Shown piece after piece: positions 22,834-29,261 of a DNA stretch of 29,581 nt. The position numbers were made by a program, and so were the translations under genes. The stretch covers positions 1 to 29,581 of the forward strand of contig DAISGI010000032.1 of assembly GCA_036823195.1 (NCBI GenBank). Reading direction: 5' to 3'. Source of the stretch: UBA4874 sp002399435. Its GTDB lineage: Bacteria; Bacillota; Clostridia; Caldicoprobacterales; DTU083. Every line of letters begins with the position of its first letter. Position 1 is the first letter of the stretch. A model generated the notes under the pieces. It ran no database searches and was not told the origin of the DNA. It worked only from the letters and a program-made list of their open reading frames with translations.

Positions 22834-23897
22834 TACTGTTTTCCTCCGTTTTTCTTTTTTTGCTTGCTCCACTTTGCAAGCTCCTTGTGCCATTGCTGCT
22901 TCTGACGCAAATAGGCACCTTTATCATCAGAGAATTTAGCCTCACGCTTGAGGTTTAAATAGCTGTTCCATCTATCAGGCGGCAGCTCGCCGTTTTCAAT
23001 GGCGGCTTTGACAGCACAGTCCGGCTCGGTCTGATGCCTGCAATCTTTAAATTTGCACTTCCCGAAATACTGCTCCACATCGCCGAACGCTTCGCCAAGC
23101 CCTTGGCTGACATCCCACATACCAAGCTCACGCATACCTGGGGTGTCAATAATCATCACGCCGCTGTCGAGCATGATGAGCTGCCGGTGAGTGGTGGTAT
23201 GGCGGCCTTTGCTGTCGTCCTCGCGTATTTCGTTTACCGCCATAATGTCTGACCCTGCCAGCGCATTGACAAGGCTTGACTTGCCGACGCCCGACGAGCC
23301 AAGAAAGACAATGGTTTTTCGGGGCTTCAGATAATCAGTCAGAGCGTCAATTCCAACACCGCTCATCGCACTGACAGCATATATCCCAATGCCGGACGCG
23401 ACCTTTTCCGCCGCTCGCATTTGCTCGGTGAAATCCTCGACCAGGTCAGCCTTTGTCAGGATCAGCACCGGCATCGCTCCCGACTGCCACGCAAGCGTGA
23501 TATATCGCTCCATGCGCTTCGGGTTAAAATCGAAGTTGAGAGACTGCATGATAAACACATAGTCAAAGTTTGCGGCAACCGCCTGCTCACCTCGTCCCGG
23601 CGCCGGATCACGCCTTGAAAAGAACGACTTGCGGGGCAGTGTTTTTATAATCTGGCTGTCGCCGCTCTGATTGAAGCTTATCATCACAAAATCTCCAGTT
23701 GTCGGGAAGCTCTCTCGGCCTTTAGCATAATAAACGCCAGTTTTCAGTCTGCCGAAGGCTTGCCCGGATTCGCAGATAAGCTCATACCGTTCCTTGTAAA
23801 CAGCGGTTACCCTTGCCGGAATACCGGATACTTCGTCCTGCGGCGTATTGAGGGAATATAACATTGACGGAATAAATCCGTAATCTATCAGGTTCAA
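22833..23897 (-). CDS. rsgA: RsgA-type ribosome-associated GTPase
   Basis: 354 residues with the circularly permuted GTPase order of RsgA/YjeQ: an OB-fold N-terminus (about 25-90), G4 TKAD (about 148-151), Walker A GSSGVGKSS, the switch GRHTTTHRQL, G3 DTPGMRELGMW, then the zinc site C-x4-C-x-H-x5-C (about 281-294). RsgA acts late in 30S ribosome assembly. The likely start is TTG at 23895-23897, nine bases after GGAGG; the longer ATG at 23939 has no site. It lies behind a 400-nt leader with a short peptide and terminator hairpins, an unusual arrangement for rsgA. Its accessory-region setting suggests an extra copy rather than the housekeeping gene. Confidence 0.93.
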   Translation of the reverse strand: MNLIDYGFIPSMLYSLNTPQDEVSGIPARVTAVYKERYELICESGQAFGRLKTGVYYAKGRESFPTTGDFVMISFNQSGDSQIIKTLPRKSFFSRRDPAPGRGEQAVAANFDYVFIMQSLNFDFNPKRMERYITLAWQSGAMPVLILTKADLVEDFTEQMRAAEKVASGIGIYAVSAMSGVGIDALTDYLKPRKTIVFLGSSGVGKSSLVNALAGSDIMAVNEIREDDSKGRHTTTHRQLIMLDSGVMIIDTPGMRELGMWDVSQGLGEAFGDVEQYFGKCKFKDCRHQTEPDCAVKAAIENGELPPDRWNSYLNLKREAKFSDDKGAYLRQKQQWHKELAKWSKQKKKNGGKQ

Positions 23898-24008
23898 TCC
23901 TTTTATCCTCCAATGCAGTTGATATTTTACGAGCGTCAAGCAAAACAGTCATAAAACAACAAGTTCTTTCGTTATAAGTTTGGATTCACAGAAAAGGACA
24001 TAAAAATG

Positions 24009-24044
24009 CCGCAGCAAGCAGCCATCGATGGCTGCAAACTGCGG
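24009..24044 (-). terminator. Leader terminator hairpin nearest rsgA
   Basis: On the minus strand CCGCAG...CTGCGG encloses the perfect GCAGCCAT-CG-ATGGCTGC inner stem, followed at once by CATTTTTATG. It has the form of an intrinsic terminator and lies about 110 nt before the rsgA start, inside the transcript from the promoter at 24299-24327. Confidence 0.7.
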
Positions 24045-24077
24045 TTCGTCACAGATAATGCAAGTGTTAAAATAAAC

Positions 24078-24103
24078 ACGGGCATACCTGTTCGTATGCC
24101 CGT
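24078..24103 (-). terminator. Leader hairpin with T-rich tail
   Basis: ACGGGCATAC pairs perfectly with GTATGCCCGT around a 6-base loop, and on the minus strand is followed by GTTTATTTTAAC. It could be a terminator or attenuator in the rsgA leader. Confidence 0.65.
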
Positions 24104-24152
24104 AGGAGTTTACAGTATTCACGAAAGGTTACTCATAACGGCACAGCAACAA

Positions 24153-24170
24153 AAGGCGTATTTACACCTT
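24153..24170 (-). promoter_or_regulatory. Small leader hairpin after the leader peptide
   Basis: On the minus strand AAGGTGT-AAAT-ACGCCTT (one G-U pair) is followed by TTGTTG. It lies between the leader peptide and the two larger hairpins. It may act as a switch stem competing with them. Confidence 0.4.
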
Positions 24171-24200
24171 GAAAGATATTGCCACGCCCGATATTCTGTT

Positions 24201-24233
24201 TTAGACGAAAGCCACCTCAAAAATAACCGTCAT
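24201..24233 (-). CDS. Candidate 10-residue leader peptide of rsgA
   Basis: AAGGAG (24243-24248 on the plus map) lies nine bases before an ATG that opens MTVIFEVAFV and then TAA. The hydrophobic, Val/Phe-rich peptide begins about 60 nt into the transcript and is followed by three hairpins, two of them terminator-like. This is the plan of ribosome-stalling leader peptides that control antibiotic-resistance genes in Gram-positive bacteria. No known leader peptide could be matched, so function is inference. Confidence 0.6.
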   Translation of the reverse strand: MTVIFEVAFV

Positions 24234-24298
24234 CAAAACCAGCTCCTTTCGTTCTCTGCGAAGCATGAATGAATCATCACAGAATAAAGATTGAATTT

Positions 24299-24327
24299 AG
24301 TATACCATCTCTTTCCAGAAAAATCAA
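24299..24327 (-). promoter_or_regulatory. Promoter of the rsgA leader transcript
   Basis: On the minus strand TTGATT (24327-24322) and TATACT (24304-24299) are 17 bases apart. Transcription would start near 24292, giving a leader of about 395 nt before the rsgA TTG start. Confidence 0.78.
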
Positions 24328-24491
24328 TCCTTTAGCCCAAAACATGAAATTACGTATTTGCAAGGCTTTGCCTCAAGGATTTGAAGCATTAAATCACCTT
24401 ATTGTCCTTTTTCTGCTGTTATATATAAGCAACATTTAAAAGCCTGGACCTTGGCAGCAGATGGTTGGTCTCTGGATGGGGTTCATGGAAA

Positions 24492-24644
24492 ATGGAAATA
24501 GAAGAGTGCTTTCGACTGTTAAAATCAGACTTTAGAGCCAGGCTTGTATATCTTAGTAGAGACGAAGCATTTGGTTTTCGTACGGATTATGAAATAGTAA
24601 CTGCAAAACAAATGAAAAAAATCTTTAAGGACACAAAAAAGTGA
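24492..24644 (+). pseudogene. IS1634/IS4-type transposase remnant with internal deletion
   Basis: A 50-codon frame reads WK-MEIEECFRLLKSDFRARLVYLSRDE followed directly by AFGFRTDYEIVTAKQMKKIFKDTKK and a stop. The first part resembles the RWxIEExFRxxK region and the second the extreme C-terminus of IS1634-like DDE transposases; the stretch normally between them is missing. No terminal inverted repeats were found. A dead insertion-sequence fragment, most plausibly; family assignment is from memory of motif patterns. Confidence 0.6.
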
Positions 24645-24672
24645 AAAAAGGTACGCTGTTTTTTATATGGGT

Positions 24673-24716
24673 AAAAAGCCTGGTATGCGCTGTTGATGCG
24701 CACTTCCAGACTTTTT
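24673..24716. terminator. Bidirectional hairpin after the transposase remnant
   Basis: AAAAAG-CTGG and TGCGC (24673-24690) pair with GCGCA and CCAG-CTTTTT (24698-24716) apart from small internal loops. The near-symmetric A-run and T-run make it a terminator on either strand, separating the plus-strand remnant from the minus-strand small frame. Confidence 0.7.
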
Positions 24717-24730
24717 CCTTCTCTTAACTG

Positions 24731-24868
24731 TCAAAGACGATTTTCCGGTTTGTTCATCCATAGCAGGAATTGAACGGCGGCTTTCTTCTGTACGTCGGAG
24801 GTTTTGGCGGCTTTTGTTAAATTTTCTGGTTGATATGTCTTATCAATCAGGCTGTACCATTTCTTCAT
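24731..24868 (-). CDS. Small 45-residue frame, possibly a truncated mobile-element gene
   Basis: ATG 24866-24868, preceded by GGAGGTGGAGC, opens MKKWYSLIDKTYQPENLTKAAK... and ends MNKPENRL. The N-terminus has the look of reverse-transcriptase/maturase starts in group II introns (KWYSLIDKVY...NL), and the DNA upstream (AACCATATAGGGGAAACG region, 24906-24925) recalls intron RNA, but no RT domain follows. If so it is a 5' fragment of an intron. It may also be a genuine small protein. Identity is uncertain. Confidence 0.35.
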   Translation of the reverse strand: MKKWYSLIDKTYQPENLTKAAKTSDVQKKAAVQFLLWMNKPENRL

Positions 24869-25070
24869 GCTCCACCTCCGATCCTGTGGTATCCCTTCCC
24901 TGCCACTCGTTTCCCCTATATGGTTCTTCCTTGGTTTCCCGGAATGACAGCCTGGTACTCCGGCAGATTCATGGTAAGCTCGACAAACTGCAGGTCAAGC
25001 TCTTTACAGAGCGCGGCGCAGGCTTCGAACAATTAAGGTTGGCATTCCGAACTGCATTTGCCTCATCGCA
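24869..25070 (-). other. Rearranged gap holding a short coding remnant
   Basis: A 38-codon open stretch (24916-25032) reads LFEACAALCKELDLQFVELT and then MNLPEYQAVIPGNQGRTI before TAG. It looks like a piece of a real protein but no family is recognised and no ribosome binding site is seen. Nothing else is visible between the small frame at 24868 and the kinase-GNAT gene. Confidence 0.3.
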
Positions 25071-26030
25071 TTATTTCCTCTTTCTGTACATTATCTCATC
25101 TGTTTTTGAATAGCCGATGTGCTCATAAAATCTTTGGGCGGAGATATTCACGCGACCTGTAAAGAGCTGAAAGCCACCGATGTTTTTGTCGGAATAATAG
25201 CTCTCGGTATACTCCATAAGACGAGATGCAATGCCCTTTCTACGGTGCTGTTCATCAACGAATAATTCCGTTATCTCTGCATAATTGCTGCTATAACAAA
25301 ATGATTTGAATAACTGCACACAGCAAAAGCCAACAAGCTGTTCGTCGCATTCCGCCACGAACACCCGCTCCTGATCATTATTACGGACTGAGAGCGCGAT
25401 AAACTCGTCGGTGACGTTGCCTACGCCATTAAACACGGTATTTAAGCGATTCAGTGCTGCCGCATCTTTATCGACGGCAATGCGAATTGTAATGTCCGTT
25501 TCCGGTCTTGTGCAAAGCCGCCGTGTAATCAGCCTTATGGTTTCATGAAGTTCCTGCGTTCCGTCAACACGAAGAACAGGGCATGAATACTTTAAAGCGC
25601 TTTGTTCGAGTAAACCAACATCCCGCGTGGCGGCAAACTCCCTGAATTTCTGCTGTGACTCATACATATCACCGCTTTTGCATACCCGGTTGCCCCATCG
25701 TGCATATTCCCTATTTTCGATACGCTTCATGCGAACCTCAGCAGGTGCTGTAAGGAAGACCGCCAGATCGAACATCGTTAGAAATTCATCGCTCCAGCCT
25801 GAAATGTTGCCGGATACCACGAATGAGCCGTGTTTCTTCATATCTGAAAGAAGCATCTCATTCCGTTCTTTCTGCGGTCGAATGGCGGTGTACGGTATGT
25901 CGGCTTTATTAAACCAGTAATCCTCCACATCAAAATGAGCGAAATTCAACGCGCGCGCAAGCTCACGGCCGAGAGTAGACTTGCCGCTGCCGTTTGCGCC
26001 GAGTAAGATTATGCCGTGTGGCTTGCTCAA
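25071..26030 (-). CDS. P-loop kinase fused to a GNAT acetyltransferase
   Basis: About 319 residues. The N-terminal part (to about 175) is a small AAA/adenylate-kinase-like P-loop domain with GANGSGKST near its start, FDVEDYWFN (possible Asp base) and RMKRIENREYARWG (lid-like Arg cluster). From about 180 to the end is a GNAT domain with LFVDEQHRRKGIASRLM as the acetyl-CoA loop and NISAQRFYEHIGY near the end. The fusion could modify one small molecule, perhaps an antibiotic, at two sites; this is inference. The GTG at 26037-26039 abuts AAGGA, so the in-frame TTG at 26028-26030, eight bases after AAGGAG, is preferred. It follows the NUDIX remnant, whose stop lies inside this ribosome binding site. 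Confidence 0.82.
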   Translation of the reverse strand: MSKPHGIILLGANGSGKSTLGRELARALNFAHFDVEDYWFNKADIPYTAIRPQKERNEMLLSDMKKHGSFVVSGNISGWSDEFLTMFDLAVFLTAPAEVRMKRIENREYARWGNRVCKSGDMYESQQKFREFAATRDVGLLEQSALKYSCPVLRVDGTQELHETIRLITRRLCTRPETDITIRIAVDKDAAALNRLNTVFNGVGNVTDEFIALSVRNNDQERVFVAECDEQLVGFCCVQLFKSFCYSSNYAEITELFVDEQHRRKGIASRLMEYTESYYSDKNIGGFQLFTGRVNISAQRFYEHIGYSKTDEIMYRKRK

Positions 26031-26035
26031 CTTCG

Positions 26036-26302
26036 TCACTCCTTATAAATAAAATGCTTCATGCCCTCATCAAGTAAAGGCAAAAGCTCTGCAGCCTTTG
26101 TTGGATACACCGGTCTGTTTTTTACTTCGGAGAGCGGTACCCAGTGAAAAAAGATGGCGTTCTTATCGTCCTCACGATACTCCTTGCTGACGAAGCTGCC
26201 GTCCAGCGGGATTTGACTTGCGTCCTTCAGATGCACTAAATAGGATAGGCATATCTGATGGCAGGACTTGTCGCCCCACGGGAAAAAGTTTTCCTCAGCC
26301 AT
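26036..26302 (-). pseudogene. NUDIX hydrolase missing its N-terminal half
   Basis: The 88-residue frame carries the C-terminal half of a NUDIX protein: ENFFPWGDKSCHQICLSYLV, then HWVPLSEVKNRPVYPTKAAELL. The NUDIX box (GxxxxxEx7REUxEExGU), which would lie upstream, is absent. At the 5' end the sequence switches into a copy of the acetyltransferase gene (26296-26339), and the apparent ATG comes from that copied DNA. There is no ribosome binding site in front. It is best read as a gene decapitated by recombination. Its stop overlaps the start region of the kinase-GNAT gene. Confidence 0.7.
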
Positions 26303-26339
26303 GCAGCGGGCTGATTATCGGCTATAATAGTAAAGTTAA
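26296..26339. repeat. 44-bp direct repeat, copy 2 (fused to the NUDIX remnant)
   Basis: Matches 22270-22313 at 42 of 44 positions, same orientation, 4.03 kb away. Here the fragment is isolated: it encodes FTIIADNQPAAWL in a frame different from the NUDIX remnant it adjoins. The flanks do not match beyond the repeat. The remaining stretch to 26505 holds no recognised gene. Confidence 0.92.
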
Positions 26340-26505
26340 TAACCGATTTCTCCAGTTGTCAGATAAACAACTTTGGGACCAAGCCGTCCAGCTTCCTTAT
26401 TGGGTCATTCCTGATGTAGCCATCATAGTTTACAGGTGATACCACGTCAAATCTGCAACTGGTACTCGCGGATTCTCAATGCAGCCAATCACCACTCCGA
26501 AAGCA

Positions 26506-27159
26506 TTATTTCCGTCCTCTACGCTGCTTTACATCCTTACGGATTTCTTCAAAGCAAGTCTCGTCAATAGTACCTGCTTCGCGAAAAGTCTCTACAGCCG
26601 CGCCCATCACTTTGAAGTTTAGTTCCGTACCTTCGCTGTCGGCAAGATAATCAACCGCTCTTTCAGGAGCGATTCCAAACTGTCCGGCAGTCTGTACGGC
26701 GTCGACGTTTGCTCCAAGGAAGATGAACTCCCACCCATATTTTGTTTTTTTCTGCTCAATCAATGCCTTGACCTTTTCGGCAGTGTATTCTCGGCTGGCA
26801 TTTTCCTCACCGTCCGTGATAATCACAAACATCACTTTTTCAGCACAGTAATCGTCTGCGGTATGCTTCTGAGCGTTACCAATTTTGTGAATCGTCCTGC
26901 CAATTGCATCAAGCAATGCGGTCGAGCCGCCGACCTGATACTCCTTCTCCGTAATAGCGCTGACTGCCTTAAGGTCGATTCGGTCGTGGAGCAGTTCATA
27001 ATTGTTATCGAACAGCACCGTTGTGATATGGCATTCGCCCTCTACGGTCTGCTGTTTTGCGAGCATTGAATTATACCCGCCGATGGTGTCGGCTTCCAAA
27101 CCGCTCATTGAGCCGCTTTTATCGAGTATAAAAACCAGTTCTGTTAATCCTTTTTTCAT
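26506..27159 (-). CDS. Von Willebrand factor A domain protein
   Basis: 217 residues, a single VWA domain. The metal-ion-dependent adhesion site is complete: DKSGSM near the N-terminus, the Thr in VGGSTALLDAIG and the Asp in VIITDGEEN. No signal peptide or membrane helix is present, so it should act in the cytoplasm, binding a protein partner through the bound metal ion. Of two close ATGs, the one at 27157-27159 is eight bases from GGAGG and preferred over 27163-27165, which is two bases away. It is the last gene of the macro/Cys-rich/VWA group. The C-terminus is basic (KQRRGRK). Confidence 0.88.
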   Translation of the reverse strand: MKKGLTELVFILDKSGSMSGLEADTIGGYNSMLAKQQTVEGECHITTVLFDNNYELLHDRIDLKAVSAITEKEYQVGGSTALLDAIGRTIHKIGNAQKHTADDYCAEKVMFVIITDGEENASREYTAEKVKALIEQKKTKYGWEFIFLGANVDAVQTAGQFGIAPERAVDYLADSEGTELNFKVMGAAVETFREAGTIDETCFEEIRKDVKQRRGRK

Positions 27160-27238
27160 TGCCATGTCCTCCTCAAAGTTTTAGTGCAGCTTTATTCTAA
27201 ACCTTTCGGAGGGGCGCATGGTCGCTTCGAAAGCGACA

Positions 27239-27412
27239 TCATGGTTGCTGTTCGTGCGGGCTGCGCTTGAATTCTTCGCAATAACCTATACAATCACTAA
27301 AATCCTCACCTCTGCCCTTGGTGCAGTATTCGAGGACGCCGTTTCCGTCATGTTGGCAAAACCAGCAAAAATCGCAAACAGGGTCACAAACGGGATCATT
27401 ACAGATATACAC
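27239..27412 (-). CDS. Cysteine-rich 57-residue protein, unknown function
   Basis: GAGGAGG lies ten bases before a GTG (27410-27412) that opens a 57-codon frame ending at 27239. The protein has eight Cys (4, 9, 13, 16, 19, 30, 41, 45) with a dense C-x3-C-x2-C-x2-C core and two His, suggesting a small zinc- or cluster-binding knot. The absence of a signal peptide argues against a secreted disulfide peptide. It sits between the macro-domain gene and the VWA gene on the same strand and fills most of the gap between them. No family is recognised. Confidence 0.62.
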   Translation of the reverse strand: MYICNDPVCDPVCDFCWFCQHDGNGVLEYCTKGRGEDFSDCIGYCEEFKRSPHEQQP

Positions 27413-27519
27413 TTATGCTCATCCTCCTCATTATTCAGGAAAAAGCGGTAATTTTCTCTTTCATAAAATTCACCAGTTTTTCAATATCCCCACGGTATAG
27501 CGGCAGCGTATATCGCTCA

Positions 27520-28560
27520 TCAGTTTCTCATGCCCCCCAACAGCGGCTGTTCGTACTCAAATAGGACCTCATTGATTTCAAAAACGTCATATTTGCCGTT
27601 TACAATAAAATATTCCACGATAACATCAAACTTTACGGCGTGGGAGAGGGCATAGCCCGCACGCTTCAATAGATCGTCGGTTTCGCCGGGCGACAATTCC
27701 AGTGCCACGGCGAGCGCAATCGCGGTGCGCTTGCTTGGCATATAACTTTTATTGCTCCGAATCTTGGAGAACAGCTTGCGGTCGAGGTTGGCGCGCTTAT
27801 AGACCTCTGCATCTGTCATTTCCTTGGCGTCAATAAGCCGAAGAAGCGTTGTGGAGAACGGTTCGTCAAGATTGCCGACCAAATCATCAAGCGGGGCTGG
27901 CGCACCGGCGGACGGGGCGAGAATCTCATCAAAATGAGCCTCATTATATTTACTAACACGCTCATCGGCTTGGTATAAAGCGTCCCGCTCCACATCAAGC
28001 AGTTGCCGCCGACAGATATGATGCGTATCAACGTAATGCTCGCCTATGTAGCTTTCAACGGCCCCGAGAAGTTCGCGGCTGATGGTGAATGCCAATTTGT
28101 CAAATACCACGAGAGTCACATCCATGTCATGGTCGGCGAGGAAAGCCTGAATAGCCAAGGTAGCCACTCGCAACGCTTCGTCCTTTGGGTAGCCGTAAAT
28201 GCCGCTTGAAATCAGCGGGAACGCGACACTCTCACACTTATTCTCAACAGCTCGTTTTAGCGAATTCGTATAAGCGGCGCAGAGGTATCGCTCATTTTGC
28301 TCTTTGTTCCACTGCCGATAGACGGGACCTGCCGCGTGAATAACGAACTTAACCGGGAGATTGAAGCCTGGCGTAATGACCGCCTCGCCCGTCTTAATCG
28401 GGGCGAGTTTATCGCAGACGGCTTGCAGCTGCGCGGCTCCCGCCGCTTTAAATATGGCGCCGCAAACCCCGCCGCCCATTTGCAGATCAGTGTTGGCGGC
28501 GTTGACGATGGCGTCCACTTTCATTTTTGTGATATCCTGTCGGACGATGGTAAAGGGCAT
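27520..28560 (-). CDS. Macro domain protein with C-terminal helix-turn-helix-like domain
   Basis: 346 residues. Residues 1-170 are an ADP-ribose-binding macro domain: IVNAANTDLQMGGGVCGAI (about 18-36) with the catalytic-type Asn-Ala-Ala-Asn, and FPLISSGIYGYP (about 114-125). Such domains remove ADP-ribose or acetyl-ADP-ribose. A charged linker (about 180-232) is followed by a helical domain (about 235-305) with EVYKRANLDRKLFSKIRSNKSYMPSKRTAIALAVALELS, which looks like an XRE-type helix-turn-helix. A DNA-binding ADP-ribose sensor or hydrolase is a fair reading. It is encoded between the broken 83-codon gene and the Cys-rich gene. Confidence 0.85.
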   Translation of the reverse strand: MPFTIVRQDITKMKVDAIVNAANTDLQMGGGVCGAIFKAAGAAQLQAVCDKLAPIKTGEAVITPGFNLPVKFVIHAAGPVYRQWNKEQNERYLCAAYTNSLKRAVENKCESVAFPLISSGIYGYPKDEALRVATLAIQAFLADHDMDVTLVVFDKLAFTISRELLGAVESYIGEHYVDTHHICRRQLLDVERDALYQADERVSKYNEAHFDEILAPSAGAPAPLDDLVGNLDEPFSTTLLRLIDAKEMTDAEVYKRANLDRKLFSKIRSNKSYMPSKRTAIALAVALELSPGETDDLLKRAGYALSHAVKFDVIVEYFIVNGKYDVFEINEVLFEYEQPLLGGMRN

Positions 28561-28564
28561 AAAG

Positions 28565-28816
28565 TCACCTCGAAACGTTCTTAACTCTCTTTATCTCTTC
28601 CATTAATTTTTCTGTAAAAGCTCTCAGTGAGTTGGCGTAAAAATAGGGACCGCCGCCAAGATACGCTTTAATTTTTCCAACGGCATCCACTGTCAGGCAA
28701 GCCATGTTTTTTGTTTTCCCAGACGATGATTTATACCAATACTCCAAGGTGTCGCCATTTATTACCGCTTTCAGGCCGCGGTAAGTGCTTCTCACTATTT
28801 CTTCAAGACCTGGCAC
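28565..28816 (-). pseudogene. C-terminal part of an unknown protein, out of frame with a foreign N-terminus
   Basis: The 83-codon frame (LEEIVRSTYRGLKAVINGDTL... ending KLMEEIKRVKNVSR) looks like genuine coding sequence, but its only early start, GTG 28814-28816, touches the AAGGA and cannot be spaced properly, and a TAA lies directly upstream. A different frame through the same start region encodes a recognisable-looking N-terminus (see 28795-28866). The two were probably joined by a deletion out of frame. It lies 4 bp before the macro-domain gene. The family is unknown. Confidence 0.45.
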
Positions 28817-28866
28817 TCCTTAACGTGCCGGAGCCATGAGTAAAACAGCGACTCGCCCATTCGCAT
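28795..28866 (-). pseudogene. N-terminal fragment (MRMGESLFYSWLRHVKECQ)
   Basis: ATG 28864-28866 opens a 23-residue frame, MRMGESLFYSWLRHVKECQ plus VLKK, ending at a TAG. The MGESLF-SWLRHVKECQ text resembles the start of a family of hypothetical proteins seen in clostridial accessory regions, which normally continue for well over 100 residues. The rest is missing and the frame runs into the 83-codon C-terminal piece out of register. It is the first coding text after the promoter at 28884-28912. Confidence 0.45.
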
Positions 28867-28883
28867 AATTGTCTAATACTTTT

Positions 28884-28912
28884 ATTGTATGGTCTTCTCT
28901 TTCACTTGTCAA
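28884..28912 (-). promoter_or_regulatory. Promoter of the macro/Cys-rich/VWA group
   Basis: On the minus strand TTGACA (28912-28907) and TACAAT (28889-28884) lie 17 bases apart, close to the vegetative consensus. Transcription would start near 28877 and could cover everything down to the VWA gene at 26506, since no strong terminator is visible in between. Confidence 0.8.
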
Positions 28913-28976
28913 TACCGGGTCTTCGACGAGATAGCGTCAATTTACTGTACGTGAATAGAAAAAGTAACATCCAGAG

Positions 28977-29261
28977 TCAAGCGACCTCATTGGACGTAAG
29001 TCTTACGGTAAATTCCAGAATAAGATTGCAAATCCAGGTTCCACAGTTCCGGGTACTGTTGTTTTGGGCGATGATCTGCTGTTGCTCGTGATCTCTCAGC
29101 CTGTTCTGCAATTCCGTGCGTTCATCGGATATTTCCTTGAATTTCGCATCGAAATAATCCGCGCTGGAGGAGGAACGGGAGCTTAATTCCACCATATTCA
29201 TTATAATGCTGTTCAGCTCCTCGATCCGGGCGATTTCACGTTTGCCACGGGCAGCAACTCG
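28977..29261 (-). pseudogene. Large serine recombinase remnant (coiled-coil region)
   Basis: The frame reads GKREIARIEELNSIIMNMVELSS, then SSSADYFDAKFKEISDERTELQNRL and EQQQIIAQNN. This matches in style the coiled-coil region near the C-terminus of Tn4451/TnpX-like large serine recombinases. The catalytic and zinc domains are absent, and after about AQNNS the text no longer resembles the family. The 5' end is fused to another broken gene near 29236-29264. A dead mobile-element fragment. Confidence 0.6.

Noticed and set aside
24006..24272. 88-codon plus-strand frame through the rsgA leader
   Set aside because: It runs antisense across the hairpins and leader peptide, has no ribosome binding site, and looks non-protein in composition.
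24731..25070. Complete group II intron
   Set aside because: No reverse transcriptase domain, no clear domain V and no GTGYG 5' end could be seen; only a vague resemblance at one end.
27218..27451. 77-codon plus-strand frame with hydrophobic stretch
   Set aside because: It is opposite the better-supported Cys-rich minus-strand gene and lacks a ribosome binding site.
27427..27525. Protein-like stretch ETDERYTLPLYRGDIEKLVNF after the macro-domain gene
   Set aside because: About 30 codons with no start codon in frame and a stop just upstream; may be a remnant but cannot be supported as a gene.
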